From Corynebacterium sp. (lineage in GTDB: Bacteria; Actinomycetota; Actinomycetes; Mycobacteriales; Mycobacteriaceae): a stretch of DNA of 50,364 nucleotides. Where the stretch lies: positions 1 to 50,364 of the forward strand of contig NZ_JASLIP010000011.1 in NCBI RefSeq assembly GCF_030152825.1, read 5' to 3'. The translations under genes and the position numbers were made by a program. Shown piece after piece: positions 40,474 to 48,586 of the stretch. The notes under the pieces are model-generated. The model was not told where the DNA came from. It did not search any database and was given only the letters and a program-made list of their open reading frames with translations. The first letter of the stretch is position 1; every line of letters begins with the position of its first letter.

Positions 40474-41958
40474 ATGAGCGAGACAGTCTTCGAACAGACC
40501 CTAGATCACCCCATTGACCAGGTCTGGGGCGTGCACGCCACGCCGGGGATCGTCACCCGGCTGACCCCTGGTTTCACGCGCGTGCGACTGCTGCAGGAGG
40601 CCGGGAACCTGAAAAGCGGGCTTACTCGCATGCGCTTCCCCGGCGGCGTGGTCTGGGAGGGCAAGCACGACCCGGGGTTCTACCACCCGCTCGTCGCGGC
40701 CAGCGATGGGCGACCGGCGCACGTGGACTCCCCGGCGCAGTTCTCGGACGTCTGCGCGACTCCCGGGATCGGTTCGGCGTTCGGTTGGCGCCATGTCCAT
40801 TCTTTTCAGGACGTCCATCCCGGCGGCGGGACGATCTTGCGTGATCGGATCACCACGAACGCGCCCAGCTTCGTCGCAGACCAGCTGCTCAAGGGTGTTT
40901 TCGGCTACCGGCAGGCGCAGCTGGCTGGGGACCTGAAGCACCTGCAGCAGGCCCGGGGCTGGGCCGGGGAGTCCACCGGCGAGATGACGATCGCGGTGAC
41001 CGGAGCAAGCGGTGCGGTGGGCACGCAGCTGTGCGCGCTGCTGCAGCTGGCGGGGCATCGGGTGATCCGGCTGAGCCGGAACCCGCAGCCGCTGATCGAT
41101 GAGGCGAATGCGCGCCCGGGCGGAGCGGCGGTGCAGTACCGGCAGTGGGACCCGCAGTACCCTGCCGAGGACCTGCTGGCCGACGTGGATGCGGTAGTGC
41201 ACCTGGCTGGCAGCTCGATTGCTGGCAGGTTTACGGATGAGCACCTGGCGAAGGTCGCGGGCTCGCGGATCGAGCCGACCCGGAAGCTCGCGGAGCTAGC
41301 GGCGCGCACGGATCGGGTGCACACCTTCGTGTCCGCCTCGGCGGTGGGCTTCTACGGGGCGGATGCCTCGGAGCCGGTGGATGAGGCCACCCCGGCGGAT
41401 GAGTCCTCGACGCTGGGCCGGATCGTCCGGGACTGGGAGGCCGCGACGGAGCCCGCGATGGCCGCCGGGCTGCGCGTCGTGCAGGTACGTACCGGCCTGG
41501 TAATGGCCGCGGGCACCGCGCTGCTGGATCTGCTGACCGCGCAGGCCAAGCTGGGCGGCGGGGCGCTCGGCGACGGGCGGCAGTTCTTCCCGTGGATCGC
41601 GATGAATGACCTGGTGGACATCTACCACCGGGCGCTGACCGACCCGATGCTACAGGGGCCGGTGAACGCGGTGGCGCCGGGGATCGTGTGCAACCGGGAG
41701 TTCATGGCCACGCTGGCGGAGGTGGGTGGCAACCCGGTGATCCCAGGGGGTTTGCGGGGCAAGTTGCAGGTGCCGGTTCCGGCGGCCGGGCCCCGCCTGC
41801 TGCTGGGTGAGGATGGTGCCGCGGAGCTGGCGTTGGCGGATCAGAATGTCCGCCCCGCCGTGCTGGCCGATATGGGTCACGAGTTCCGCACCCCGGAGTT
41901 GACCGACGCGCTGCGGCACGAGTTGGGGAAGAACCCAGCGAGCCCACTACAGTCTTAG
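40474..41958 (+). CDS. TIGR01777-type sugar nucleotide epimerase with N-terminal SRPBCC domain
   Basis: Two-domain protein of 494 residues. Residues 1 to about 160 resemble an SRPBCC/START ligand-binding domain (the start MSETVFEQTLDHPIDQVWGV is typical). From about 171 comes a Rossmann-fold NAD(P) domain with GASGAVG and downstream HLAGSSIAGRF, SASAVGFYG and RTGLVMA, characteristic of the TIGR01777/YfcH epimerase group. Substrate unknown. Its stop is 4 bp before the ferrochelatase ATG, so they probably form an operon. Confidence 0.88.
   Translation: MSETVFEQTLDHPIDQVWGVHATPGIVTRLTPGFTRVRLLQEAGNLKSGLTRMRFPGGVVWEGKHDPGFYHPLVAASDGRPAHVDSPAQFSDVCATPGIGSAFGWRHVHSFQDVHPGGGTILRDRITTNAPSFVADQLLKGVFGYRQAQLAGDLKHLQQARGWAGESTGEMTIAVTGASGAVGTQLCALLQLAGHRVIRLSRNPQPLIDEANARPGGAAVQYRQWDPQYPAEDLLADVDAVVHLAGSSIAGRFTDEHLAKVAGSRIEPTRKLAELAARTDRVHTFVSASAVGFYGADASEPVDEATPADESSTLGRIVRDWEAATEPAMAAGLRVVQVRTGLVMAAGTALLDLLTAQAKLGGGALGDGRQFFPWIAMNDLVDIYHRALTDPMLQGPVNAVAPGIVCNREFMATLAEVGGNPVIPGGLRGKLQVPVPAAGPRLLLGEDGAAELALADQNVRPAVLADMGHEFRTPELTDALRHELGKNPASPLQS
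41948..41953 (+). promoter_or_regulatory. Possible -10 hexamer TACAGT before cpfC
   Basis: TACAGT lies 8 bases before the cpfC ATG, inside the last codons of the preceding gene. A leaderless internal promoter is possible, but the AGG in CTTAGGTT could also serve as a weak ribosome-binding site. Confidence 0.3.
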
Positions 41959-41961
41959 GTT

Positions 41962-43227
41962 ATGAGCGCTACGGATTCTGCTTTCGCTGCCGCACCGGCT
42001 GGCCGGTCGGCTCTGCTGTTCCTCTCCTTCGGCGGGCCCGAGAAGTCGGAGGACGTGATCCCGTTCCTGGAGAACGTGACCCGCGGCCGGGGTATCCCCC
42101 GGGAGCGACTGGAGAAGGTCGGGGAACACTATTACGCCCTGGGTGGGCGCTCCCCCATCAATGATCAGAACAAGCAGATCATCGCGAATGTCGAGGCCGA
42201 GCTGGCCAGCCGTGGCGTGGACCTGCCCGTGTTCTTCGGCAACCGCAACTGGGAGCCTTATGTAGAGGACACGATGGTGCAGCTGGCCCGCGAGGGCTTC
42301 GACACGGTGTACGTGTTCGTCACCAGCGCGTGGGGTGGCTACTCGGGCTGTGGCCAGTACAACGAGGACATTCGCCGCGCCCTGGATGCGGTGCGCGAGG
42401 CTGGGCTTCAGGCACCTAAGGTGCAGCGCCTGCCGCACTTCCACGATCACCCGGCGTTCGTCGCTGCCTTCGCCGCTGCGGTGGACGCGGCGCGCGCGGA
42501 GCTTCCCGCTTCCGTTCAGGACGACGCCGACCTGGTGTTTACCGCCCACTCCGTGCCCAATAAGGCGGACGATACCGGCGGCCCGCGCAGCTTCGGGGGC
42601 AACCTGTACTCGGAGCAGGTGCTGAATGCATCCCGCCTGATCCAGGAGGCTTCGAGCTTCGCTGGCCGGCCGGGTTCGGCTGCGTCCCTGGGGTGGACGG
42701 GTCAGCTGGCGGCGGGCATGCCGGTGGGCGGCCGCGGGGACGGCCCGGCCCACACGGGCGAGACCGCGGGCGTGGATCTGGGCGTGGGCACTCCCTATGA
42801 CGTGGAGCTGGTGTGGCAGTCTCGTTCTGGCTCACCGCACGTGCCGTGGCTGGAGCCGGATGTGTGCGATCACCTCGAGGCGCGCGTGGCGGCGGGTAAT
42901 GAGCACCCGATCGTGCTGTGCCCAGTGGGCTTTATCACCGACCACGTGGAGGTCCTGTGGGACCTGGACACGGAGGTCCGGGAGGTCGCGGAGGAGCACG
43001 GGGTGCCCTTCGTGCGGGCAGCCACGCCGGGCCTGGATAAGAGCTTCGCCAGCATGATCGTGGACCTGGTCGCGGAGGTCGCTGACGACGAGCTGCCGGT
43101 CGCTGAGTTCACCGAGGCGCAGCGTGCTGCTGCGGAGCTGGTGAAGAAGCTGGGGACGGTACCGAACTTCGGCGGCACCTGCGACGGTGCGCCGTGCGCA
43201 CCGGGTTGCTGCGGGGCCCAGCGCTAA
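41962..43227 (+). CDS. cpfC: Coproporphyrin (III) ferrochelatase with [2Fe-2S] cluster
   Basis: Inserts iron into coproporphyrin III in the Gram-positive heme pathway (formerly hemH); 421 residues. Motifs: YYALGGRSPINDQNKQI near the N-terminus, catalytic His in FTAHSVPNKADD, and CPVGFITDHVEVLWDLDTE. A cysteine in WGGYSGCGQYNEDI plus the C-terminal run CDGAPCAPGCCG provide ligands for the [2Fe-2S] cluster known in actinobacterial enzymes. An insert of about 45 residues (Gly-rich, about 235-275) is longer than in short homologs. Next to sigC and katA, which suggests a link between heme supply and use. Confidence 0.96.
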   Translation: MSATDSAFAAAPAGRSALLFLSFGGPEKSEDVIPFLENVTRGRGIPRERLEKVGEHYYALGGRSPINDQNKQIIANVEAELASRGVDLPVFFGNRNWEPYVEDTMVQLAREGFDTVYVFVTSAWGGYSGCGQYNEDIRRALDAVREAGLQAPKVQRLPHFHDHPAFVAAFAAAVDAARAELPASVQDDADLVFTAHSVPNKADDTGGPRSFGGNLYSEQVLNASRLIQEASSFAGRPGSAASLGWTGQLAAGMPVGGRGDGPAHTGETAGVDLGVGTPYDVELVWQSRSGSPHVPWLEPDVCDHLEARVAAGNEHPIVLCPVGFITDHVEVLWDLDTEVREVAEEHGVPFVRAATPGLDKSFASMIVDLVAEVADDELPVAEFTEAQRAAAELVKKLGTVPNFGGTCDGAPCAPGCCGAQR

Positions 43228-43316
43228 GCCGACCGCGCCGCGTGGCGCCGAGGCCGCGGAGACCTCGCAGCAAGCACGGTTCGCCTACTCCCTGTTCGCC
43301 GGGTGGCGGGAGACGC

Positions 43317-43341
43317 TAGCATCGGGAAGGTCAACCTTCCC
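43317..43341 (+). promoter_or_regulatory. Promoter with overlapping inverted repeat
   Basis: -10 hexamer TAGCAT (43317-43322) directly followed by the perfect inverted repeat GGGAAGG-TCAA-CCTTCCC (43324-43341), which would cover the transcription start of the YhgE-like gene. Could be a repressor operator or a hairpin at the 5' end of the mRNA. Confidence 0.45.
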
Positions 43342-43372
43342 CAACCGTCATGAAAGGGTCGTGACGCACGAG

Positions 43373-44938
43373 ATGGCGAATCCCTATAACCAAGACCCCA
43401 CCGACCCGGCTGAGGGCCCGGACGCGACCGGGCCCGCGGGCGCTGATCGCGCCGCGACAACCGACAGCGCTGCCGCAGCCGAGGGCAGCGCAGCGACCGA
43501 CGGTAGCGCTGCGGCTCGCGGGGACGTCCCGACCGGCGACGTCGCCGCGCAGGGCACCGCTGCTGACGACACTGTCGCCAACGGCACCGTCACCGACGGC
43601 GCTACCCCGGTGAACGGTGCGGTTCCTGCGGACGGCACCGCGGATGACGTCGTCCCGGGCGAAGAACAGGAACAGAAGAAGCTCGCGGGACCGATGGCGC
43701 TATCCATCGGCACGGCGATCATGTCGATCGCAGCCATCGCGGTGATCTTCCTGACCTTCCTGTGGCCCGCCCAGAATGCCGAACCGCAGAACATCCCGGT
43801 GGGCATCGCGGCCTCGGAGAAGACCTTTAATGAGCTTGACAGCCAGATGAAGGAGGTCGCGGAGCAGAACCAGCTCGCCATCCCCTTCAAGATGGAGCGC
43901 TACGAGGACGCCTCCGCCGCGCGCACCGCGGTGAAGAACAACGACGTGCAGGGCGCGTTGGTGATCTCGGATGAGCCGGGTCAGGTGCGTGCGCTGCTGG
44001 CGTCCGCGAATGGCCTGGAGCCTTCCCGCTCTATCGCGGAGTTCGCCCAGGAGGTCAACCAGCTGCCGGCGCAGCGCGCGCAGCTCGAGGGCAAGCAGCC
44101 TTCCGAGGAGGTCATGCAGGCCGCGATGGCCGGCCCGGATATCCAGGACCTGGTCCCGATGTCCGAGCAGGAGCAGCAGGGCAAGACGCTGGGGAAGATG
44201 ACGCTTCCGCTGGTCTTCGCCGGTCTGCTGCTGGGGCTTGCTTCGGTGGGGCTGCTGCGCGGTGCGCAGCAGCGCGTGCTGACTCTGCTGGCGGGCTCGG
44301 TGCTCGGCGGCCTGATCGCGGCTGTGGTCACCGTGCTGACGGTGGGTTATGTGGACGGGAACCTGGTCTCCCTGTGGCTCTCCTTCACCCTGGGCATCCT
44401 GGCTGTTGCCGCTCCGGTGGCGGGCCTCGGCTCCCTGCTGGGCAGCTACGGGGCGTGGATCGGTGTGGCGATCCCGGTGCTGGCCTACCCGCTCTCCGGG
44501 GCGAACGAGCCACGCGAGTTCCTGGGTACGCTGGGCAACCTCGGCGAGGCCCTGGCCCCGGGTGCGGTGACGAAGCTGAACAAGCTGCTGGTGCACTTCC
44601 CGGATGCCGCGCTGTGGCAGCCACTGCTGGTGCTGCTGGCCTGGTCGGTGCTGGGCATCGCGCTGATCGCGGTGGGTCAGCTGCGCGATGAGCAGGAGGC
44701 CAATGAGGATCAGCAGGTCTTCGGCGAGACTGGCGAGCCCGTTGGCGCGGAGGACAGCGCGCAGGCCGGCGCGGGCACCCCGGGTGCCGCGAATGGCGCG
44801 GGCGCTGAGAACGGCGCTCTTGCTTGGAATGGCACTGCCACCCACGGCACCCCGCAGGCGAATGCTGGCGAGGGCATCGATCCTGCTGAGGGCACCACCC
44901 CCGACGAGGGCACAAGCAACAACACTGACCGCGGCTAG
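43373..44938 (+). CDS. YhgE/ABC-2-like membrane protein with low-complexity termini
   Basis: Membrane protein of 521 residues from ATG 43373 (525 if GTG 43361 is used; neither has an ideal ribosome-binding site). Layout: an Ala/Thr/Asp/Gly-rich N-terminus of about 100 residues, one helix (MALSIGTAIMSIAAIAVIFLTFLW), an extracytoplasmic segment of about 150 residues, then five to six helices ending near residue 445, and an Ala/Gly/Asn-rich tail of about 75 residues. One helix plus an outer domain plus five helices is the plan of YhgE/Pip and ABC-2 permease-like proteins. Function unknown; C. glutamicum has a membrane protein gene between sigC and asd (recalled). Confidence 0.75.
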   Translation: MANPYNQDPTDPAEGPDATGPAGADRAATTDSAAAAEGSAATDGSAAARGDVPTGDVAAQGTAADDTVANGTVTDGATPVNGAVPADGTADDVVPGEEQEQKKLAGPMALSIGTAIMSIAAIAVIFLTFLWPAQNAEPQNIPVGIAASEKTFNELDSQMKEVAEQNQLAIPFKMERYEDASAARTAVKNNDVQGALVISDEPGQVRALLASANGLEPSRSIAEFAQEVNQLPAQRAQLEGKQPSEEVMQAAMAGPDIQDLVPMSEQEQQGKTLGKMTLPLVFAGLLLGLASVGLLRGAQQRVLTLLAGSVLGGLIAAVVTVLTVGYVDGNLVSLWLSFTLGILAVAAPVAGLGSLLGSYGAWIGVAIPVLAYPLSGANEPREFLGTLGNLGEALAPGAVTKLNKLLVHFPDAALWQPLLVLLAWSVLGIALIAVGQLRDEQEANEDQQVFGETGEPVGAEDSAQAGAGTPGAANGAGAENGALAWNGTATHGTPQANAGEGIDPAEGTTPDEGTSNNTDRG

Positions 44939-44966
44939 CCTCCGCGAGGAACCCCTCGGCTAAGAC

Positions 44967-45005
44967 AAAGGGAGCGGCCTAGCGTGATGCTAGGCCGCTC
45001 CCTTT
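44967..45005. terminator. Bidirectional terminator between the YhgE-like gene and asd
   Basis: Perfect 17-bp stem AAAGGGAGCGGCCTAGC/GCTAGGCCGCTCCCTTT with a 5-base loop. A/T ends in the stem give a short U-run in both directions; it sits between two convergent genes. Confidence 0.85.
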
Positions 45006-45063
45006 CGCTATGCGCCCGGCTGCGCCAGGCAGTGCTCAGCAGTCCCCGAGCACTGGCAGCGGG

Positions 45064-46101
45064 CTACTTATCGAGCAGCAGCTCCGCGATCTGGATGGTG
45101 TTCAGCGCGGCGCCCTTGCGCAGGTTATCGCCAGCAACGACGAACACCAGGCCACGGTTGCCGTCGACCGCCTGGTCCTGGCGGATACGGCCCACGAGGG
45201 TGTCGTCGATGCCGGTGGCCTGCAGCGGGGTCGGGACGTCTACGACATTCACGCCCGGGGTGGACTCCAGGATCTCGCGGGCGCGGTCCGCGGTCAGCTC
45301 ATTGGCGAACTCTGCCTGCACGGTCATCATGTGACCGGTGAACACCGGGACGCGCACGCAGGTTCCGGAGACCTTCAGCTCCGGGATGCCCAGGATGCGG
45401 CGGGACTCGTTGCGCAGCTTCTGCTCCTCGTCGGTCTCCCCAGTGCCGTCATCCACGAGGTTGCCGGCCAGCGGCAGGGAGTTGAAGGCGATCGGCGCCA
45501 CGTAGGGGCCGAGGTCTTCTGCGGTGAAGGCAGAGCCGTCCTCCACGAGCTGCTCCATCTTGTCCAGGTTCTCGCGCAGCTGGTTCATCAGGGTCTGCAC
45601 GCCAGCCAGCCCGGAGCCGGAGACCGCCTGGTAGGAGGAGACGTGCAGGTGGGTCAGGCCGGCTTCCTTATGCAGCGCGCCCAGTGCCGGCATGCAGGCC
45701 ATGGTGGTGCAGTTCGGGTTCGCGATGATGCCCTTGCCGGCACCAGTCTTATCGCCGGGGTTGACCTCGGAGACGATGAGCGGAACCTCGGTGTCCTTGC
45801 GCCAAGCGGAGGAGTTATCCACCACGGTCGCACCGGCCTCCGCGAAGCGCGGGGCGTGCTCCCGGGAGGTCGCGCCACCCGCGGAGAACAGAGCGATATC
45901 GATGCCCTTGAGCTCCTCGGTCGGCGTGGCGGCGACGTCCTCAACAACAATCTTCTTGCCACCGAACTCCAGCTCCTTGCCTGCGGAGCGGGAGGAGGCG
46001 AAGAAGCGCACCTGATCGGCTGGGAAGTTGCGCTCCTGGAGCAGGTCGCGCATCACCTGGCCGACCTGGCCGGTGGCGCCGACGACAGCAAGCGTGGTCA
46101 C
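45064..46101 (-). CDS. asd: Aspartate-semialdehyde dehydrogenase
   Basis: Second enzyme of the aspartate pathway to lysine, diaminopimelate, methionine and threonine; 345 residues. NADP motif GATGQVGQVM near the start; catalytic C131 in ANPNCTTMA; the C-terminal half has the GTCVRVPVFTGHM substrate motif. Start GTG 46101 with AAGGA about 10 bases upstream. Follows lysC by 106 bp; the pair is a known operon in C. glutamicum. Confidence 0.97.
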   Translation of the reverse strand: MTTLAVVGATGQVGQVMRDLLQERNFPADQVRFFASSRSAGKELEFGGKKIVVEDVAATPTEELKGIDIALFSAGGATSREHAPRFAEAGATVVDNSSAWRKDTEVPLIVSEVNPGDKTGAGKGIIANPNCTTMACMPALGALHKEAGLTHLHVSSYQAVSGSGLAGVQTLMNQLRENLDKMEQLVEDGSAFTAEDLGPYVAPIAFNSLPLAGNLVDDGTGETDEEQKLRNESRRILGIPELKVSGTCVRVPVFTGHMMTVQAEFANELTADRAREILESTPGVNVVDVPTPLQATGIDDTLVGRIRQDQAVDGNRGLVFVVAGDNLRKGAALNTIQIAELLLDK

Positions 46102-46142
46102 GGGAAATCAGTCCTTAAAAGATTGTTTTAGAGAAGTTTTAT

Positions 46143-46196
46143 GGGGCCGCGGGGGCACTGCGGGGCGCGGTGCGCACCCGGCGCCCCAACGGCCCC
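46143..46196 (-). other. GC-rich hairpin between lysC and asd
   Basis: Outer arms GGGGCCG/CGGCCCC and inner arms GGGGCGC/GCGCCCC make a strong stem in the lysC-asd transcript. No T-run follows directly (ATAAAAC), so a partial terminator or an mRNA-stability structure is more likely than full termination. Confidence 0.45.
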
Positions 46197-46207
46197 CAGC
46201 GTAGTGT

Positions 46208-46726
46208 TTAGCGGCCGGTTCCGGCGTAGACGGTGGCCTCTTCGTCGCCACCCAGCTGGAAGCGGTCGTGCAGGGCAGTGACGGCCTTATCGACGTCGTG
46301 CTCGCGGATCAGCACGGAGATGCGGATCTCGGAGGTGGAGATGAGCTCGATGTTGACGTTCGCGTCGCGCAGCGCCTCGGTGAAGTCGGCGGTGACACCC
46401 GGGTGGGACTTCATGCCGGCGCCGACGAGGGAGACCTTGCCGACCTGGTCGTCGTAGAGGACGTTCTGCCAGTCGCCGGACTCCTGCATTCCCTTGAGCA
46501 GCTTCACGGCGCGGGCGGCGTCCTCGCGCGGGCAGGTGAAGGTGATGTCGGTGCGGTTGTCGTCCAGCTTGGAGACGTTCTGCAGCACCATGTCGATGTT
46601 GATCTCGGCGTCCGCGACGGCGCGGAAGATGCGGGCGGCCTCGCCCGGCGCGTCTGGGATGCCGACGACGGTGATCTTCGCCTCGGAGCGGTCGTGGGCA
46701 ACGCCCGTGAGTACTGCTTCTTCCAC
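46208..46726 (-). CDS. Aspartokinase beta subunit (internal start within lysC)
   Basis: Same frame as lysC, 172 residues from GTG codon 250 (46726). A GGAGG ends 8 bases before this GTG (in the lysC codons for Met-Glu-Asp). This is the arrangement known in C. glutamicum, where the in-frame internal gene gives the regulatory beta subunit carrying both ACT domains of the alpha2-beta2 enzyme. Confidence 0.8.
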   Translation of the reverse strand: MEEAVLTGVAHDRSEAKITVVGIPDAPGEAARIFRAVADAEINIDMVLQNVSKLDDNRTDITFTCPREDAARAVKLLKGMQESGDWQNVLYDDQVGKVSLVGAGMKSHPGVTADFTEALRDANVNIELISTSEIRISVLIREHDVDKAVTALHDRFQLGGDEEATVYAGTGR

Positions 46727-47473
46727 TGGAATATCCTCCATCGATCCGGAAACTAGGGTGCCATTGTCGTTGCTGTATGAGGAGCGCACGCGCAGGGGGA
46801 CGTCGAAGGCCCGGGCGTACTCCACGGAGCGGAGCATGAGGACCTTGGCGCCGACGGCGGCCATCTCCAGCATCTCTTCGAAGCTGATATTATCCAGCTT
46901 CTTTGCATCGCTGACGATGCGCGGGTCGGCGGTGTAGACGCCGTCGACGTCGGAGTAGATCTCGCAGACGTCCGCGTTCAGGGCTGCCGCGAGGGCGACG
47001 GCGGTGGCGTCGGAACCACCGCGGCCGAGGGTGGTGATGTCCTTCGTCTCGCGGTTAACGCCCTGGAAGCCTGCGACGATGCAGATCTTGCCCTCGTCGA
47101 GCGCCTCGCGGACGCGGCCTGGGGTGACCTCGACAATGCGTGCGTTGCCGTGGCGCTCGGTGGTGATCACGCCGGCCTGGGAGCCGGTGAAGCTCTGCGC
47201 GTCGGCGCCCAGCGACGCGATTGCCATGGCCACGAGGGCGTTGGAGACGCGCTCACCGGCGGTGAGGAGCATGTCCATCTCGCGGGCCGGTGGCACGGGG
47301 TTGACCTGCTCGGCGAGGTCCAGGAGTTCATCGGTGGTGTCACCCATGGCGGAGCAGACGACGACCACGTCGTTGCCCTGCTTTTTAGTGTCCACGATCC
47401 GTTCCGCCACGCTGCGGATGCGCTCTGCTGATTCCAGCGAGGAGCCGCCGTATTTTTGCACGATGAGTGCCAT
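46208..47473 (-). CDS. lysC: Aspartokinase alpha subunit
   Basis: First enzyme of the aspartate pathway, 421 residues, exactly the length of the C. glutamicum enzyme. Kinase domain with VQKYGGSS (residues 5-12) and TTLGRGGSDATAVALA; C-terminal ACT domains from about 262 with EINIDMVLQN and NVNIELISTSEIRISVL, which bind lysine and threonine for concerted feedback inhibition. ATG 47473 has no strong Shine-Dalgarno sequence at normal distance. A TAATCT hexamer on the minus strand at 47559-47564 is a candidate -10, giving a leader of roughly 80 bases. Confidence 0.97.
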   Translation of the reverse strand: MALIVQKYGGSSLESAERIRSVAERIVDTKKQGNDVVVVCSAMGDTTDELLDLAEQVNPVPPAREMDMLLTAGERVSNALVAMAIASLGADAQSFTGSQAGVITTERHGNARIVEVTPGRVREALDEGKICIVAGFQGVNRETKDITTLGRGGSDATAVALAAALNADVCEIYSDVDGVYTADPRIVSDAKKLDNISFEEMLEMAAVGAKVLMLRSVEYARAFDVPLRVRSSYSNDNGTLVSGSMEDIPVEEAVLTGVAHDRSEAKITVVGIPDAPGEAARIFRAVADAEINIDMVLQNVSKLDDNRTDITFTCPREDAARAVKLLKGMQESGDWQNVLYDDQVGKVSLVGAGMKSHPGVTADFTEALRDANVNIELISTSEIRISVLIREHDVDKAVTALHDRFQLGGDEEATVYAGTGR

Positions 47474-47585
47474 GTAGTTTTGGCCCGCCTTCCCGGATGC
47501 TCGGAGTTATTTGGGGTGGTTTTCGTGTTGCCGTTGTGGGGCGTGTTACGTGTCACACAGATTACAGTAGGCGCAGGCGCACCCC

Positions 47586-47591
47586 TATAGT
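47586..47591 (+). promoter_or_regulatory. -10 hexamer TATAGT for the DMT-type transporter gene
   Basis: TATAGT about 45 bases before the ATG; expected start near 47598, leaving a leader of about 40 bases with GGTGGAAG as ribosome-binding site. A second hexamer TAGGGT 8 bases before the ATG overlaps that site and is less likely. Confidence 0.45.
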
Positions 47592-47637
47592 AGGTCGCTC
47601 GCCGGGGGCAACCGGGCCTGGTTTAGGGTGGAAGCCG

Positions 47638-48486
47638 ATGATGCATAGTAACGCACTGGCGATTTTCTTCGGTCTCGCCTCCGCGCTCACGATCGCGTGG
47701 GGCACGGTGGTTCGGCACCGGGTCGCCGAGGATTCCGGTGGGACGGATACCTCTTCTGTGGTCGCGGCGATCACCCGTGTGCGGTGGTGGGCCGGGCTGG
47801 GTCTGTCCTTTTTGGGCTATGCCTTCCAGATTGTCGCGCTGGCTTTCGGCACATTGTTGGTCGTGCAGCCGATTCTGGTGCTCTCCCTGATGTTCACCCT
47901 GCCGCTCTCAGCGAAGCTTTCTGGCCGCCGAATTTCGAAATCGGAGACGGCGTGGGCGGCGTTGCTGACGGTTGCGGTGGCGGTGATCGTGGTTTTGGGT
48001 CGCCCCCAGGCTGGGGTGGCGCAGCCTTCCCTGCCGCGGTGGCTGACGGCGCTGGGTATCGGCGTGGTGATTTTCACGGTGATGTACCTGATTTCCCGGG
48101 GGCTGCGCCATGCGAATCGGGCGCTAATCTTGGGCTCGATCACCGGCGGGATCATGGGTTATGTGGCGGTGCTCTCCAAGGCCGTGACGGATATTTTCTC
48201 CCGCTCTGGGGTGCTGAATCTGCTGATCAGCTGGGAGCTGTGGGGGCTGATTGGTCTCGCGGCGATCGGCACGGCGGTGCAGCAGGCCTCCTTCAACGCG
48301 GGCCCGTTGAAGAACTCTTTGCCGGCGATGACGGTGGTGGAGCCGATCTTCGCTTTCGCGCTGGGGTACACGATCCTGGGCGAGAAGTTCGACGTCTCCG
48401 GCTACCAGTGGATTTACATGGCCGCCGCGTTGATCATCATGATCGTCTCCACGGTGGTGCTCTCCCGGAAGACGATCACCGACTAA
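47638..48486 (+). CDS. DMT-family (EamA-like) membrane transporter
   Basis: Integral membrane protein of 282 residues with about nine to ten helices, in the drug/metabolite transporter superfamily. The second half ends in the usual MTVVEPIFAFALGYTILGEKFDVSGYQWIYMAAALIIMIVS pattern. The substrate cannot be read from sequence. Start ATG 47638 or 47641, both preceded by GGTGGAAG. Divergent from lysC. The open frame upstream of 47638 is not protein-like. Confidence 0.82.
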   Translation: MMHSNALAIFFGLASALTIAWGTVVRHRVAEDSGGTDTSSVVAAITRVRWWAGLGLSFLGYAFQIVALAFGTLLVVQPILVLSLMFTLPLSAKLSGRRISKSETAWAALLTVAVAVIVVLGRPQAGVAQPSLPRWLTALGIGVVIFTVMYLISRGLRHANRALILGSITGGIMGYVAVLSKAVTDIFSRSGVLNLLISWELWGLIGLAAIGTAVQQASFNAGPLKNSLPAMTVVEPIFAFALGYTILGEKFDVSGYQWIYMAAALIIMIVSTVVLSRKTITD

Positions 48487-48586
48487 AGCGAAGTCGACAC
48501 GCGAGTAAGGGAGGCTGGCATATCATCGTGAATCGGGCTTAATTCACCCCCACCTACTGCCCTCAAACGTCCGGAGGAACCCCACC

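Noticed and set aside
47624..47629. TAGGGT 8 bases before the DMT transporter ATG as another leaderless promoter
   Set aside because: It overlaps a good ribosome-binding site (GGTGGAAG), and a better -10, TATAGT, lies upstream at 47586-47591.
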